This document shows positions 1 to 10,392 of a stretch of 64,000 nt of DNA, one piece after another; within the stretch, counting starts at the first letter, position 1; the number at the start of each line of letters is the position of its first letter. Made by a program: the position numbers and the translations under genes. Location of the stretch: positions 4,092,001-4,156,000 of the forward strand of contig NC_052475.1 in assembly GCF_009730915.1 (NCBI RefSeq). Reading direction: 5' to 3'. The DNA comes from Dioscorea cayenensis subsp. rotundata. Its lineage: Eukaryota > Streptophyta > Magnoliopsida > Dioscoreales > Dioscoreaceae. Under the pieces are notes generated by a model that was given only the letters and a program-made list of their open reading frames with translations, did not search any database and was not told the DNA's origin.

Positions 1-277
1 TATTTATATTTCTTTTAATTATTTCTCCATGTCTTATGAGTTCTTTTTTCTGTAATCTTGAACATCTAATAGTGCTAAACACGTTAAAACTGGTCATAAT
101 TATCCTTTTTTTTTATTATTCATGAAAATGATTCAAATAAATGCGTGTCAAGCTTAAAATGTCTTGATATATTTTATATTCAAGAGAGATGAAATGATAT
201 GAGTTATGCATATGAGTTAAACCAATGTTTCACCTTTTTGAAAATGAGTACCCAAACCAAGTTATGATTTTTTCTTA
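1..277. other. AT-rich intergenic sequence
   Basis: No gene, RNA or repeat signature is recognised. The sequence is AT-rich and ends at the TTA that flanks the next element. Confidence 0.5.
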
Positions 278-1614
278 GGGTGTGTTTGTATTAAAGGAAT
301 CATTACTGTTAGTATGGTAATCCTTTTATCTTTCATTGTTAGTCTTTGTTTGGTATTCAGTAACAAAATAAATAGTAATTTTATCAAGTAATAAGATTTC
401 TTGTGATGGATAAATCTTATTGCCTTCAAAATTGTGGAGAGTCTCATTCTTTAGATTGAAAATGATATTTTTGCCCTTGTCATAGTAATTAAAATAATTA
501 TTGAAATATGTTAATAGTTATATAAATTATTATATTTAAATATTTAAATATAATATTTAATTATAAAAATTTGATGTGAATAGTTACATGAATTATTTTT
601 ATTTAAATATTTAAAAATAATAATTAAAATGCATAATAATTAAAGGGATTTATTTAATTAAAAATATTTAGTTATAAAAATTTGTTGTGAATAGTTACAT
701 GAATTGTTTTATTTAAATATTTTAATATAATAATTAACCATCATCCATCATTTTCCACAATATCTTTCGCTTGTAGTAAAGGATATAAAAATAAATTTAT
801 CATACTTTTTTTTCATACTTTTTTCTATTTCTCAATCACATTCCTTCCAAACAAACACAGACTATTACTATTCTCATTCCTCTTATTTCCATTCTCCTTA
901 GGGGGCGTTTGGATCACGGATTGAAGGCTTGGGAATGAGCCCAAGCCCTTATTTGGTAAACAGGAAAGGCATGAGTTGCTTCCATGCTTGAGAAAAAGAT
1001 TACTCCCAGGAGAGGCATCCTATTCCACCCAAAAATGGGGGGAGAAGTATGCCTTAGTTATAAAATTACAAATATACCCCTAGGATATATAATTACATAT
1101 TTATATTATATATTTACCTTTACTTATTAAATAATTTAATTAAATTATTTTGGGAAATTAAAATTAAAATCAATAAATAAAATTAACTTAATTAAACTTA
1201 TTTAGTGATATTAACTAATATAATAAATATATAATTGTTAAATAAATTATTAAGATTAATTATATAATTATAATATATTGAAATATATATATATTTATAT
1301 TATAAATAATAAATAATAAATAGTATTAAATATTTATCATTAAACATAATCCATTGTTTTATATAATATTATACTATTTACTTACAAGGGTATTGATGTA
1401 ATTTTACTACATCCTACATTTTTACTTTTTCTATTCCCAATCCTTATTCCCTTAAACCAAACACATTATTTCTATTCCCCTTATTCCCATTCCCATTCCT
1501 CTCCTCTTCTTATTCCCCCTATTCTCATTCCTATTCAGCAATCCAAACGGGCCCTTAATCCCATTAACCCTAATTCACTTCCTCTTATTCCCATTTCACA
1601 AACCAAAAGCACCC
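278..1614. mobile_element. Outer PIF/Harbinger-like MITE, interrupted
   Basis: The left end reads GGGTGTGTTTG after TTA (275-277). The right end is the reverse complement of GGGTGCTTTTGG followed by TTA (1615-1617). TTA target duplications with GGG-starting ends are typical of PIF/Harbinger (Tourist) elements. The inside is AT-rich with no coding capacity and is split by the inner MITE at 901-1554. A second reading is possible: sequence around 840-863 is the inverse of the left end over about 20 bases, so the first element may close there, and 864-900 plus 1558-1614 may belong to a third element. Confidence 0.4.
901..1554. mobile_element. Inner MITE with TTA target duplication (PIF/Harbinger, Tourist-like)
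   Basis: The left end is GGGGGCGTTTGGAT and the right end is the reverse complement of GGGCCCGTTTGGAT. TTA occurs at 898-900 and 1555-1557, so ends and target duplication agree. The interior is AT-rich with no transposase, so the element is non-autonomous. It sits inside another repeat, which makes it the younger insertion. Confidence 0.75.
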
Positions 1615-1617
1615 TTA

Positions 1618-2150
1618 AAGTCTAACGGAGAGGTAGCTTGAGTTAACGGGAGAAAAAGAAAAATCAATGGGGCTACACATGGAATATGTGCTAATATCTA
1701 AATGGACATTGCATGAAATGCACACAAAGCATTTCATGTTAATTCTCAAAAAAATAAAATAAAATAAAATAAAATAAAAATAATGAAAGACTTCCAAGCT
1801 TCTATTCTCCAGGAGGTTAGCATATTTGGAAATAAGAAAAAATTATTTTTTACCCCCTAACAGTTTCAAAACTTCCCAAACAACTCTTCTGACTTTTGAA
1901 TTTGCCATGCACCCCTTCCTTTTTATTTCACTTCAATTTTTCCCCTTACAGCTCATTCTGTCTAGTTCATTTAATTGAATTCTATCTTTACCCTTGACAA
2001 TGGTGGAAAAAAAAACACATCATGCTTTTGAAAATTGTACTTTTAACTATCAAATCACCCAGTTTTTTTTTGGTTTTTTTTTTTGCCTTCTTTTCAAATA
2101 TTTTTTGGAGGACCTTGAGCTTCACCGTGCATCTCTAGTGGGCTTCGATC
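1618..2150. other. Intergenic, no gene recognised
   Basis: Low-complexity AT-rich sequence with a run of AAAAT repeats near 1748-1778. Pyrimidine-rich sequence from about 1840 resembles the flank of a transposon or a 5' leader, but no partner inverted repeat was found. Confidence 0.4.
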
Positions 2151-2151
2151 G

Positions 2152-2450
2152 TTTTCGTCGCCCCCTTCTGTTGCTATCGATTCTTTGGGTTTGCCTTCTA
2201 GTTTGGCGGTGGAGTCAGGTGGGAAAGGCTCACTCGGCCTCGGCTTGACCTTGAAGAGGAAGAGACTAGCGAGGATCGATATACCGATGGGGGATGTGAT
2301 GTGCTTTGGAGAACCGAAGAAATCTGATAGGGCGGAAGGAGGATGAGGAGGGTGAGAGGTATGAAGTGTTTTGTAAGAGAGGAAGGAAGAGGCTTGAGAT
2401 GGAGGACCGATTTAGGGCTTATCTCGATCCCCTTGGAGATTTTGAATTGG
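2152..2450 (+). pseudogene. Fragment of a plant protein phosphatase 2C gene (N-terminal part)
   Basis: Two reading frames together give the start of a plant PP2C. Frame 1 (2152-2352) reads a Ser/Pro-rich stretch, then LTLKRKRLARIDIP, the basic LKRKRP-R-IP motif that precedes the catalytic domain in the AP2C-like group, and then hits a TGA. Frame 2 (from about 2330) reads RYEVFCKRGRKRLEMEDRF, which matches the conserved PP2C start (V-CKRGR--MEDR), followed by LDPLGD. A one-base shift near 2330-2345 separates the two. The fragment stops before the DGHGG metal-binding motif, possibly at a former splice donor after 2448. It is a broken copy that encodes no working phosphatase. Its position next to a MULE suggests gene-fragment capture, but this is inferred. 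Confidence 0.68.
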
Positions 2451-2559
2451 TACATGTGTGTGTTTTTTTAATTCCTATTAATCCGATTTATGCCCATTTT
2501 TTTGTATGGATAAATTTGAAATTGTCGGAATATTTACCATGGGGCTGATTGTTGGGAGC

Positions 2560-2780
2560 ACGTTAGCTTAAACACAAACCCAGATAATTAAACAGAAATA
2601 AGGTAATTTAAACAAAAATAATTACTGTTAGACAAAAACCAAGACTATTAAACGGAAATGTGTTAATTTAAACAGAAACCCGGATTGATAAATGGAAACA
2701 AGAAAACTTAAACGGAAATGTGTTAACTCAATTTAAACAATAACATATATTTTTAAATAGTTTAAACATAATATTTAAAT
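2560..2780. repeat. Degenerate TTTAAAC-motif block 1
   Basis: Short units such as TTAAACAGAAA, TTTAAACAGAAACC and TTAAACGGAAATG recur every 15-30 bases. The same kind of sequence reappears at 3075-3260, 4120-4270, 4995-5150, 6470-6600, 7190-7440, 8285-8440 and 9605-9770, always outside the coding blocks of the MULE. Confidence 0.7.
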
Positions 2781-4149
2781 GGTTTGCATATGCCTCCACC
2801 CGAGCGACAAGCCGAGGGAACTCGGTCATCAATATCTTGCACGCCTACATAAGAGTTGTACTGACATCGTAGCCTATTGCCGTGGGGGGTGTTGCAACCG
2901 GCCGAGGTAGGAGAGGGCTTCTTCGGCGTCGAGGAATGCACAAAAGAGGTTGCTCTCTCATCTTGCTTTCGAGCAAATGGTTCCGGAGCAATAGCATCCA
3001 CCCGTTGGTTGGCCCGAACAAATATATCTTCATCAGCATTCTCCGGGACCACCTCAGGAAACTACCATATGTAAACCAAACAATCTCAGTGAAATCATTT
3101 AGTTTAAACAATAGAAAATATATTAAACATCATTGAATACACTTAAACAAAAAACAAAATGTTTAAACTTTGAATAATACTTTTTAAACAGTTAATAAAT
3201 GTCGTTAAACGCCAAATAATATGTTTAAACATTAACGACTATTGTTAAATACATTGTTTAGGATTTATTACCTCTTTTCCTTCGAGAGATGACAAACTGG
3301 TTTCTATCGTTGCCTGCTTCTGATAAGTATTTTCACCGTAGCACAGAATACTTGGGGTCTTGCCGAAATGGACTTTCTTTCCGGCTATGGTCAGCTCGTA
3401 AAACCATATGTTAAGCGCGACCGAGCAACCCTTAATATACACTGTGTTGGTCTTCTTCCCCGCGCATCTAGCTTGTACTCGAGCGGCTGCTTGTGAAATA
3501 TCCTCCATAAGCCACTTGTACGTCGCTTACGCCCATGCGTATCACCCCATGCCAGGTAGATCATCGATATAATCAACGATCTAGTTCGGAACGAAGCATG
3601 ACGTATTTGGGAAAATGATTGTACCCATGAGGTATACCATCAGGAGTTTGACAAAAATTTCTTATTCTTTCCTCTGTCGAACAAGATGCTCAAGAGTTCT
3701 TTTGATGGAGTCTCTGTGTCTCTCATAGGTTTTTGATAAATACCTCTCTTCGAAAGCTGAGCGTGCTTGCTTCTTCTGAAAAACGACTGCGCCTCCATCG
3801 CAACGCAGACCAAAGACGAGGGCCACATCTTTAGGCCTGAAACTCAGCAGGCTTTCCCCGATCCTGAATTTATTGGTGCGGTCATCATACCTTTGCAATA
3901 GAGAATAAAAAAAGGGCCCTCTCATGGAATACAGCTTCCAGCTCAGTAAATGTTGCAAACGGTGTCCTTCAGATGATCTCCCAGCGTCGAGGGGTTATAT
4001 GAACTTTTAATTCAGCCAAAGTCTCTACTACCGATGCCAAGTAGCATTGCCCATTAACTAGGTTGACCGCCATAATCACAAGCCTGCGACAATAACAACC
4101 CATTCAACAGCATTTATAAATGTTTAAGCGGGAAATAAACGTGTTTAAA
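2762..4149 (-). pseudogene. Truncated 5' copy of the MULE-borne Ulp1-type gene (copy A)
   Basis: Read on the minus strand. Exon-like block 3958-3640 encodes a DUF1985-like domain (WKLYSMRGPFFYSLLQRYDD, then DVALVFGLRCDGGAVVF). Block 3576-3245 continues it (ISQAAARVQARCAGKKTNT, then ALNIWFYEL and GKTPSILCYGENTY). A hinge exon follows at about 3060-2790. This is the N-terminal region of plant Ulp1-family transposon proteins; no C48 catalytic part follows, because similarity to copy B stops near 2790 and gives way to TTTAAAC repeats. Frames change between blocks and the hinge carries an in-frame TAG (near 2850) that is also present in copy B. The DUF1985-like block is better preserved here than in copy B. 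Confidence 0.65.
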
Positions 4150-4554
4150 TGGTAACCTGTTAATTCTTAAATAGAGATATCATTTGTTAAACAGAGACCT
4201 AGAATGTTAAACAGAGACAACAACATTTGAATACTTCTGTGTTTAAACAATATCCATAATTTTTAAACATTGAAATGCCGAATACTTCTTCGAGACAATG
4301 GTGGAAAGCGAAGAAGAACTTCGAGACAAGGATGCCCAGATCGAAAAAGGTCGACAATGTGGAAAGTGAGTATAACCGGCGCCAGTAATAATTGTTTCTA
4401 GGGATTACCCTTTGTCTGTCACTTCAAGTGGGTCCATGTTATGAAATTCCTTTTTTGCCCTTGCGATGGAGGGAAAAATACTGCCAATCACATCATGTCT
4501 AACCTTTATCCATATAACTATGCACTTTTTTTGTTTGCCTTTCTGCTTTCTTTT

Positions 4555-4600
4555 TGTTGTTTACATCTTCTTCTTCTTCTTCTTCTTCTTTTTGTTTTTC
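4555..4600 (+). repeat. Pyrimidine-rich (CTT)n tract in the transposase leader
   Basis: A run of CTT units lies about 50-90 bases upstream of the transposase ATG at 4645. CT-rich tracts are common in plant 5' leaders. No clear TATA box was assigned. Confidence 0.4.
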
Positions 4601-4644
4601 TTCTCTTCTTTTGGTTTTTTCGATTTTAGTTCTGCTGGTTTATT

Positions 4645-7163
4645 ATGGAGATTTTTTGTAATATTGGTAGATACAACGAGGAGGGAAGAGTGCTAATGTT
4701 CACACTGCTGACTTCTTGGGAATCGGTGTTAGCTGAGATATGTAACCTATGGGGTCTCGATATTTCCCGTGTCAGGGTGAAGTTTATCACACCCGATGGA
4801 TATAAAACGGTTTGCAAAATCAAAAACGATGTTAACTTCCAGAGGATATGTCATGTACACTCCATCTTTAAATGCGCTGTAATCGATCTTGTTGTCAAGA
4901 CAGACAATGTGCCATTATCGAATCCTACTGAAAATGAGTTTTTTCTCGTTATAAGTTCTTTTTCTTTTATTTTATCTAGTTGTATAAGTTCATTATTGTT
5001 TAAGTATGTCCGTCTCTATTCAAATATATTACGTTTCAATTTAAACATTGTACTCTCCGTTTAATTTATTTTTCACTATTTAAATATTTAAGTTAATGTT
5101 TAAGTTTTTAGTTTATCATTTAAAACTTTATGTCTCTGCTTAAAATATTGATCTTTTTTCATTGTATATTAAGTGTTGGCAGGAATTCGAATTCTGCAAG
5201 TACTACCGTTCCACTCTATGGCGACCTTGACAGTGCAGGATGCCTTCCTTCCTCGTCAGATCATTATGAAGTGTTGTCATTGGATATCGGTCAATGTTTT
5301 GAAGGCTTTGAACATTTCAGGGGCGTACTTCAACATTTTGCAATCAAACGGAATTTTGACTTCAAATTCATAAAAAACGAAAAACATTGGGTGACTGTGG
5401 AATACGCTGCCGATGGTTGTCAATGCCGCCTTCATGCATCAAAAGAATATAATAAAAATACTTTTAGAATCAAGACAATTAACCCGTCACACACTTGCGG
5501 TGGTAGAATAGGATCGGCGTCACATCCGAAAGCGTCCAAAAAATGGGTAGCGACATCTTGTATAAAACCATCGACATTCAGAAAGACATGTTGTGGGAAC
5601 ATATTGTCCACATTCCATACAAGCAGGCTTGGTTGGGAAAAAAGCATACCAGGTGGTCCTTGACGGCAATGATATCTTCAGCTATGATTTGTTGCTTTGG
5701 TATGTGGATAAGGTGGTTGAGACAAACCCCAGCAGCATTGCGATCGTGGAAAGAGACTGTGAGCATTTTAAACGTGCAATCTTTTCTTCCAGAGTATGTA
5801 TTGTGCTATTCAAGAGGGTTTGCAGGCCGCTGTTATTTCTCGATAGTACCCACCTCCTTGGAAAGTATCGGGGTACTCTACTGGGTGCCACAGGAAAAGA
5901 TGGAAACAATGGTTTTTTTCACGTCACCTTCGGTATTGTCGACAATAAGACCGATGTCAATTGGACTTGGTTCATATCCAAGTTAGGTGATGCTTTATAC
6001 GATGAAGGAGATTATTATGAAATAATTACATTCGTGTCGGACAGGTCCAAGTGCCTTGTGAATGCTATTGCGAGAGTCTTCCCTTCTTCCCCATATGTAT
6101 ACTGTCTTCGACACTTAGAGGCCAATTTTATGAAAGCCAATATCAGACTTGGGAAGGCATTGAGGAAGGAGTGCTGGTTTATATACTTTCGTATTGCGTG
6201 GGCATCCACGGCTAAAGAATTCGATGATACCGTGAATGAACTGCATGCCACATCACTCGAAGCCCATCACTGGTTGATTAATAAATTGGATATGGCACAT
6301 TGGTCGAATTATCTGTTCAGAGATGAACGTTAGGGTAAGATGTATTCAAATGTCGTGGAGTAGTTCAATGCTTGGATCAAAGAAGCTCGGCATTTACCGG
6401 TGTCTAAAATGGTTGACTCCATAAGGTATTCGAATGTTGATTTACACGTAAGAATTGATCTTATCTTTTAAAACATTTCAGAAATGTTTAAATAGCATTT
6501 ATGTGTTTAACTCTCTGCCTCATCGTTTAAATTATTATCCTAATATTTAACAAAATGTATTTCTATTTAAATATCAATGTGTTTGATTAAACGTTTTGAG
6601 ATTTGTGTTCTACGTTGTACAGGTTCAAGTTGATGCGCATGTTATGCAACCGCTGTGAGCAAGCGAATAAATGGGAGACCTACTTATGCCCGGACATACA
6701 TTCGAAGGTAGAGATACTTGTTGAGGATAACCGAAATATTTGTGTTGGTCGTTGTGTCGATGATCGTTATGAAGTGATTGACCATTGCAGCAACTCTGTA
6801 GATCTTGCCATCAGAACTTACTCATGTCGCAGATGGCAATTTTATGGTATCTTGTGCAAATACGCTTGTGCTGCTATAATGCAGACAGATACCAACATTC
6901 ATCGATTTATTAGTGGCTACTACACTGTCAATAATTACAAACTGGCGTATAAGGAAGCTATATTCCCAATACCCGACGATGACAAGCCTACGGACAGAAA
7001 TCGTGAGCTGCGTTTGCGACCGCCTGTGACGAGAAGGCAATCTGGGCGTCCTAGACGAAAAAGGATCGAGTCGCAAGTATTTGAGCTCTGCAAGTTACAT
7101 TGCAGCTGCTGCCACGGCTCCGGTCACAATCGTAGATCTTGCAATGAAACTTTCGCCAACTAG
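4645..7163 (+). pseudogene. MuDR-type MULE transposase, broken
   Basis: The ATG at 4645 opens an N-terminal PB1-like region (FCNIGRYNEEGRV, then NLWGLDISRVRVKFITPDGY). An intron of about 200 bases follows. From about 5180 the MuDR domain appears (FEHFRGVLQHFAIKRNFDFK), then the catalytic core. DDE residues are retained: Asp codon 5842-5844 (FLDSTHL), Asp 6040-6042 (FVSDRSK) and Glu 6358-6360; the CxxH signature is seen in CLRHLEANF. Intron 6426-6622 joins the core to a SWIM region and a CCHC knuckle (CSCCHGSGHNRRSC, intact). Damage: deletion and frame change near 5552-5562, a one-base shift in an A run near 5637-5643, and TAG stops at 6331-6333 and 6361-6363. Two of the four SWIM zinc ligands are replaced by Tyr (YSC for CxC, CKY for CxH). 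The copy cannot make active transposase. Confidence 0.85.
6426..6622 (+). other. Intron of the MULE transposase gene
   Basis: GT at 6426-6427 and AG at 6621-6622 join AG|G TTC in phase, giving VDSIR-FKLMRM. The intron body carries several sense-oriented TTTAAA units (for example GTGTTTAACTCTCTG). Confidence 0.75.
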
Positions 7164-7490
7164 GCATTGCAAATAAGTTGATTTTTAAAAAGAAACAAAC
7201 TTAATTGAGCGCAAACTTTTGATATTTAAACAGAGAAACTCTTATTCTTAACAGTTAACACATATATTTAAATAGAGACATTGTCTGTTTAAACGGAGAC
7301 TATGTTCTTTTAACTTATGATCCTATGTTGTTTGTTAACCAGATATTACTTAAGTTTAAACGTCAACACTGATATTTAAACAATGAAACTGAAAGTTAAA
7401 CAAAGAAAGTCAAGCTTATAAGTATACAGACTACTAAATTTACATTGAAAAAATTGTCATATTCTTCGAAAACAATGAATTGAATTTAAA
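7164..7490. repeat. TTTAAAC-motif block between convergent MULE genes
   Basis: The interval between the transposase stop and the protease stop contains units like ATTTAAACAGAGAAAC, TTTAAATAGAGACATTG and TTTAAACGGAGACTATG at roughly 20-30 base spacing. Their orientation is sense for the minus-strand protease gene (GTCTCTGTTTAAA). Confidence 0.7.
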
Positions 7491-8719
7491 TTTGTTACGA
7501 CAAAACTGTTTTACATTTAAATACAAACAATATCATGTCAGTTCTCTTTCCCCGCAGTCGAAGACCCCCTTTCTCAGTGATGCCGGCTGTCCTCCCTTCC
7601 CTAAGTATATGGGCAACATACTTTAATCTTAGATAAGGGACGTCTGCTTGCGGTTGCCGTAGCTTTTCATCGGCGAGTAATTGCTCGATAAATCGCATCA
7701 CATAGACGGCGCAATCGAGACTTCCTTATTTTTGTCGTGGGTTTTAATATCGTGAACTAGCGGGTACTTTGCCGTCGCCGTCTCGCTAAACTCCATATCG
7801 ATAAAAGTGTTGAATAGCCTCCGCTGTCGAGGTATACAATTTGAGATTAGAATACCGATTATTAACCAAACACTATTAATCAAAGAACTTACCATTTTCT
7901 AACGCGTCTTTATCGTACTCATCACTTTGGCATGAAGAATAATGCATGTATTCATGATTATTATTGTCAAGGACCCCGACAGGGAAATGACCATTCATGA
8001 TTATTGGTAGGATGACAATTTCAACCTTATACAGATTGCGCGCGGCATCTCCGATCATAGCAAAAGTCGTATGAGCCGCGTCATCCTGCTTTGACATAAA
8101 CAGCACCAGTGGTCGTGTGATGGAGGCGCGCTTCTTATAAGGATATGGTACTATACTCAGTGACTTTTGTATTATACATACCAAAGCGTCCAACACGTCA
8201 TCTGAGACCATCTCCTTCTCCTCAAGTAGAGTGAATAGTCTGGACTGTATGGTGCTAAGAGAGTCATTCTTCCACACGATAGTGCTGCGGTTAAACAGTA
8301 ACAGATATAATTAAACAATATTATAAATATTTAACTAATATAGAAAATATTTAAATGATATGACAAATATTTAAACGGTAAATACATAAATTAAAGGTTA
8401 ACATATACGTTTAAACAATAACATAAAAAACTTCAAACTTACTTGTCCATAGGGCAGTTGAGGGAGATTCTTATTAACTCCTGCTCGTATTTGTTGAGGC
8501 GCGATTATCCAACGTATTTTTTTCTTTTCAGAATAAAGACTTGCCGAACTTTATCTAATTGTTGATTTACAATGATCATATCTCTCGTTGCTTTCTCGGT
8601 GGCGTTCCCTTGCCCTTCGTCAATAGCTATTTCGGGATCATCATGCGGCACTGTTGTTGACGGTTGTCGGTGTTCAGCACCAGCAGCATTTTCCTTCGAT
8701 GTGGGCATGATGGCAGCAT

Positions 8720-9010
8720 CAACCTGAGACATATCCTTATATGCTTCTTGTTGTTGTGGGATTGTATCTGTCTTTGATGTGGCACTGTCGGCCGTTAGTT
8801 CCACCGTAACTGTGATTTCGTTGGCAACAGAGTTAACGATCTTCTCAACCATGGCCACGACAATAGCATCAATGGGAGACACACCCTTAGCTGGTTCTTG
8901 TTCTTCAGGGATTGTATCCATTTTCGATGCTGCACTATCGACCGCCGGTTCCACCGTGTCAAGGATTTCGTTAAAAACAGAGGCAACGATCTTATCAACC
9001 CCTGCAATGG
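8720..9010 (-). repeat. Internal protein repeat in the Ulp1-type hinge
   Basis: Two adjacent units of about 45 residues can be aligned: each begins KIV-SV-NEI--TVE, passes DSA-SK-DTIP and ends near a Glu/Gln-rich stretch (EEQEPAK or QQQEAYK) followed by an Ile/Asp/Ala-rich segment. A third, weaker unit may precede them. The region is acidic and low in complexity, consistent with a linker. Confidence 0.65.
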
Positions 9011-9304
9011 CAACATCATCTACGATCTCCTCCACCGCGACGAGCATGTCATCAACGGCGACAAACTCAATAACAACACTAGCCGCCGATGCTGTTACTA
9101 TTGTTTCATCATCAGCCGGCGATGGACGATACAGAGGCATTATCGTTTTCCTTTCTTTTGTAAGTCTCTTCGAATGTGGCGGTGTTGGAATGGCCATCCT
9201 GATCAAGTTGTCGTCGTCAAATTCCGACGCATCCTCCGTCGTGGGTGTTTCATTTGTTTGGAGGGCCAGCGCAGTCGATTGTAACCGTTCTTTCAATGCC
9301 TCAA

Positions 9305-10392
9305 CCCTAGCGACAAGCCGAGGAAACTCTGTCATCAATATCTTGCACGCCTACAGAAGAGTTGTACTGACATCGTAGCCTATTGCCGTCGGGGGTGTGT
9401 TGCAATCGGCCGAGGTAGGGGAGGGCTTCTCCGGCGTCGAGGAATGCACAGAAGAGGTTGCTCTCTCATCTTGCTTTCGAGCAAATGGTTCCGGAGCAAT
9501 AGCATCCACCCGTTGGTTGGCCCGAACAAATATATCTTCATCAGCATTCGCCGGGACCACCTCAGAAAACTACCATACGTAAACCAAACAATCTCAGTGA
9601 AATCATTTAGTTTAAACAATAGAAAATATATTTAATCATTATCGAATACACTTAAACAAAAAACAAAATGTTTAAACTTTGAATAATACTTTTTAAACAG
9701 TTAATAAATGTCGTTAAACGCTAAATAATATGTTTAAACATTAACGACTATTGTTAAATACATTGTTTAGGATTTATTACCTCTTTTCCTTCGAGAGATG
9801 ACAAACTGGTTTCTATCGTTGCCTGCTTCTGATAAGTATTTTCACCGTAGCATGACGTATTTGGGAAAATGATTGTACCCATGAGGTATACCATCAGGAG
9901 TTTGACAAAAATTTCTTATTCTTTCCTCTGTCGAACAAGATGCTCAAGAGTTCTTTTGATGGAGTCTCGTGTCTCTCATAGGTTTTTTTGATAAGTACCT
10001 CTTCAAAGTCGAAAAGCGTTTCGCTTCTTCTGAAAAACGACTGCGCCTCCATCGCAACGCAGACCAAAGACGAGGGCCACATCTTTAGGCGCTCAAACTC
10101 GAGAGCTTTCCCGATCCTGAATTTATTGGTGCGGTCATCATACCTTTGCAATAGAGAATAAAAAAAGGGCCCTCTCATGGAATCTGACTTCCATTTCGAT
10201 AGAATTTTACAAACGAGTGTCTTTCGGATGATCTCCAGTACGAGGGGTTATGTGAACTTTTAATTCAGCCAAAGTCTCTACTACCGATGTCAAATAGCAT
10301 TGCCCATTAACTATGTTGACCGCCATAATCACAAGCTTGCGATAATAACAACCCATTCAGCAGCATTTATAAATGTTTAAGCGGGAAATAAA
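9305..10392. repeat. Direct repeat copy B of 2800-4149
   Basis: Long stretches match copy A base for base in the same orientation. Relative to copy A, 255 bases (3344-3598) are missing, and both edges of the missing piece carry AGCA. Scattered substitutions and small indels separate the copies elsewhere. The match continues up to the first N at 10393. Confidence 0.85.

Larger units (their letters stand above)
2560..10392. mobile_element. Degenerate Mutator-like element with transposase and Ulp1-type protease gene
   Basis: This block carries a MuDR-type transposase on the plus strand and a C48 (Ulp1-like) protease gene on the minus strand, meeting tail to tail near 7.2-7.5 kb. Plant MULEs that pair a transposase with a captured Ulp1-like gene are known (Kaonashi, or KI-MULEs), and many of them lack long terminal inverted repeats; none was found here. 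Both genes are split by introns and damaged by stops and frameshifts, so the copy is non-autonomous now. The 5' half of the protease gene occurs twice (about 2800-4149 and 9305-10392). The second copy runs into the assembly gap, so the right end is not visible. Non-coding intervals are filled with a degenerate TTTAAAC-containing motif. Confidence 0.8.
7495..10392 (-). pseudogene. MULE-borne Ulp1-type cysteine protease gene (copy B), broken
   Basis: Minus-strand gene, 5' end in or beyond the gap. Blocks in order: DUF1985-like domain (10178-9894, frames disturbed), a shortened next exon (9850-9780), hinge (about 9570-8505, acidic and repetitive), and a C48 protease domain (8277-7495). In the protease domain, NGHFPVGVLDNNNHEYMHY carries the catalytic His, and intron 7892-7824 (GT-AG, 69 bases) is clean. 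The Cys motif LDCAVYVMRFIEQ is present near 7715-7690, but one base out of frame from the preceding exon (KTHDKNKE), so the nucleophile is lost from the open frame. An in-frame TAG near 9347 interrupts the hinge. The family cleaves SUMO-like modifiers, but activity of transposon copies is not established. Confidence 0.75.

Noticed and set aside
1994-2248. Open frame of 84 codons upstream of the PP2C fragment
   Set aside because: It is hydrophobic only because of T-rich sequence, and the PP2C similarity in the overlap is in another frame.
8779-9378. Plus-strand open frame of 199 codons rich in Ser and Thr
   Set aside because: It is the antisense shadow of the acidic hinge of the Ulp1-type gene; no family similarity.
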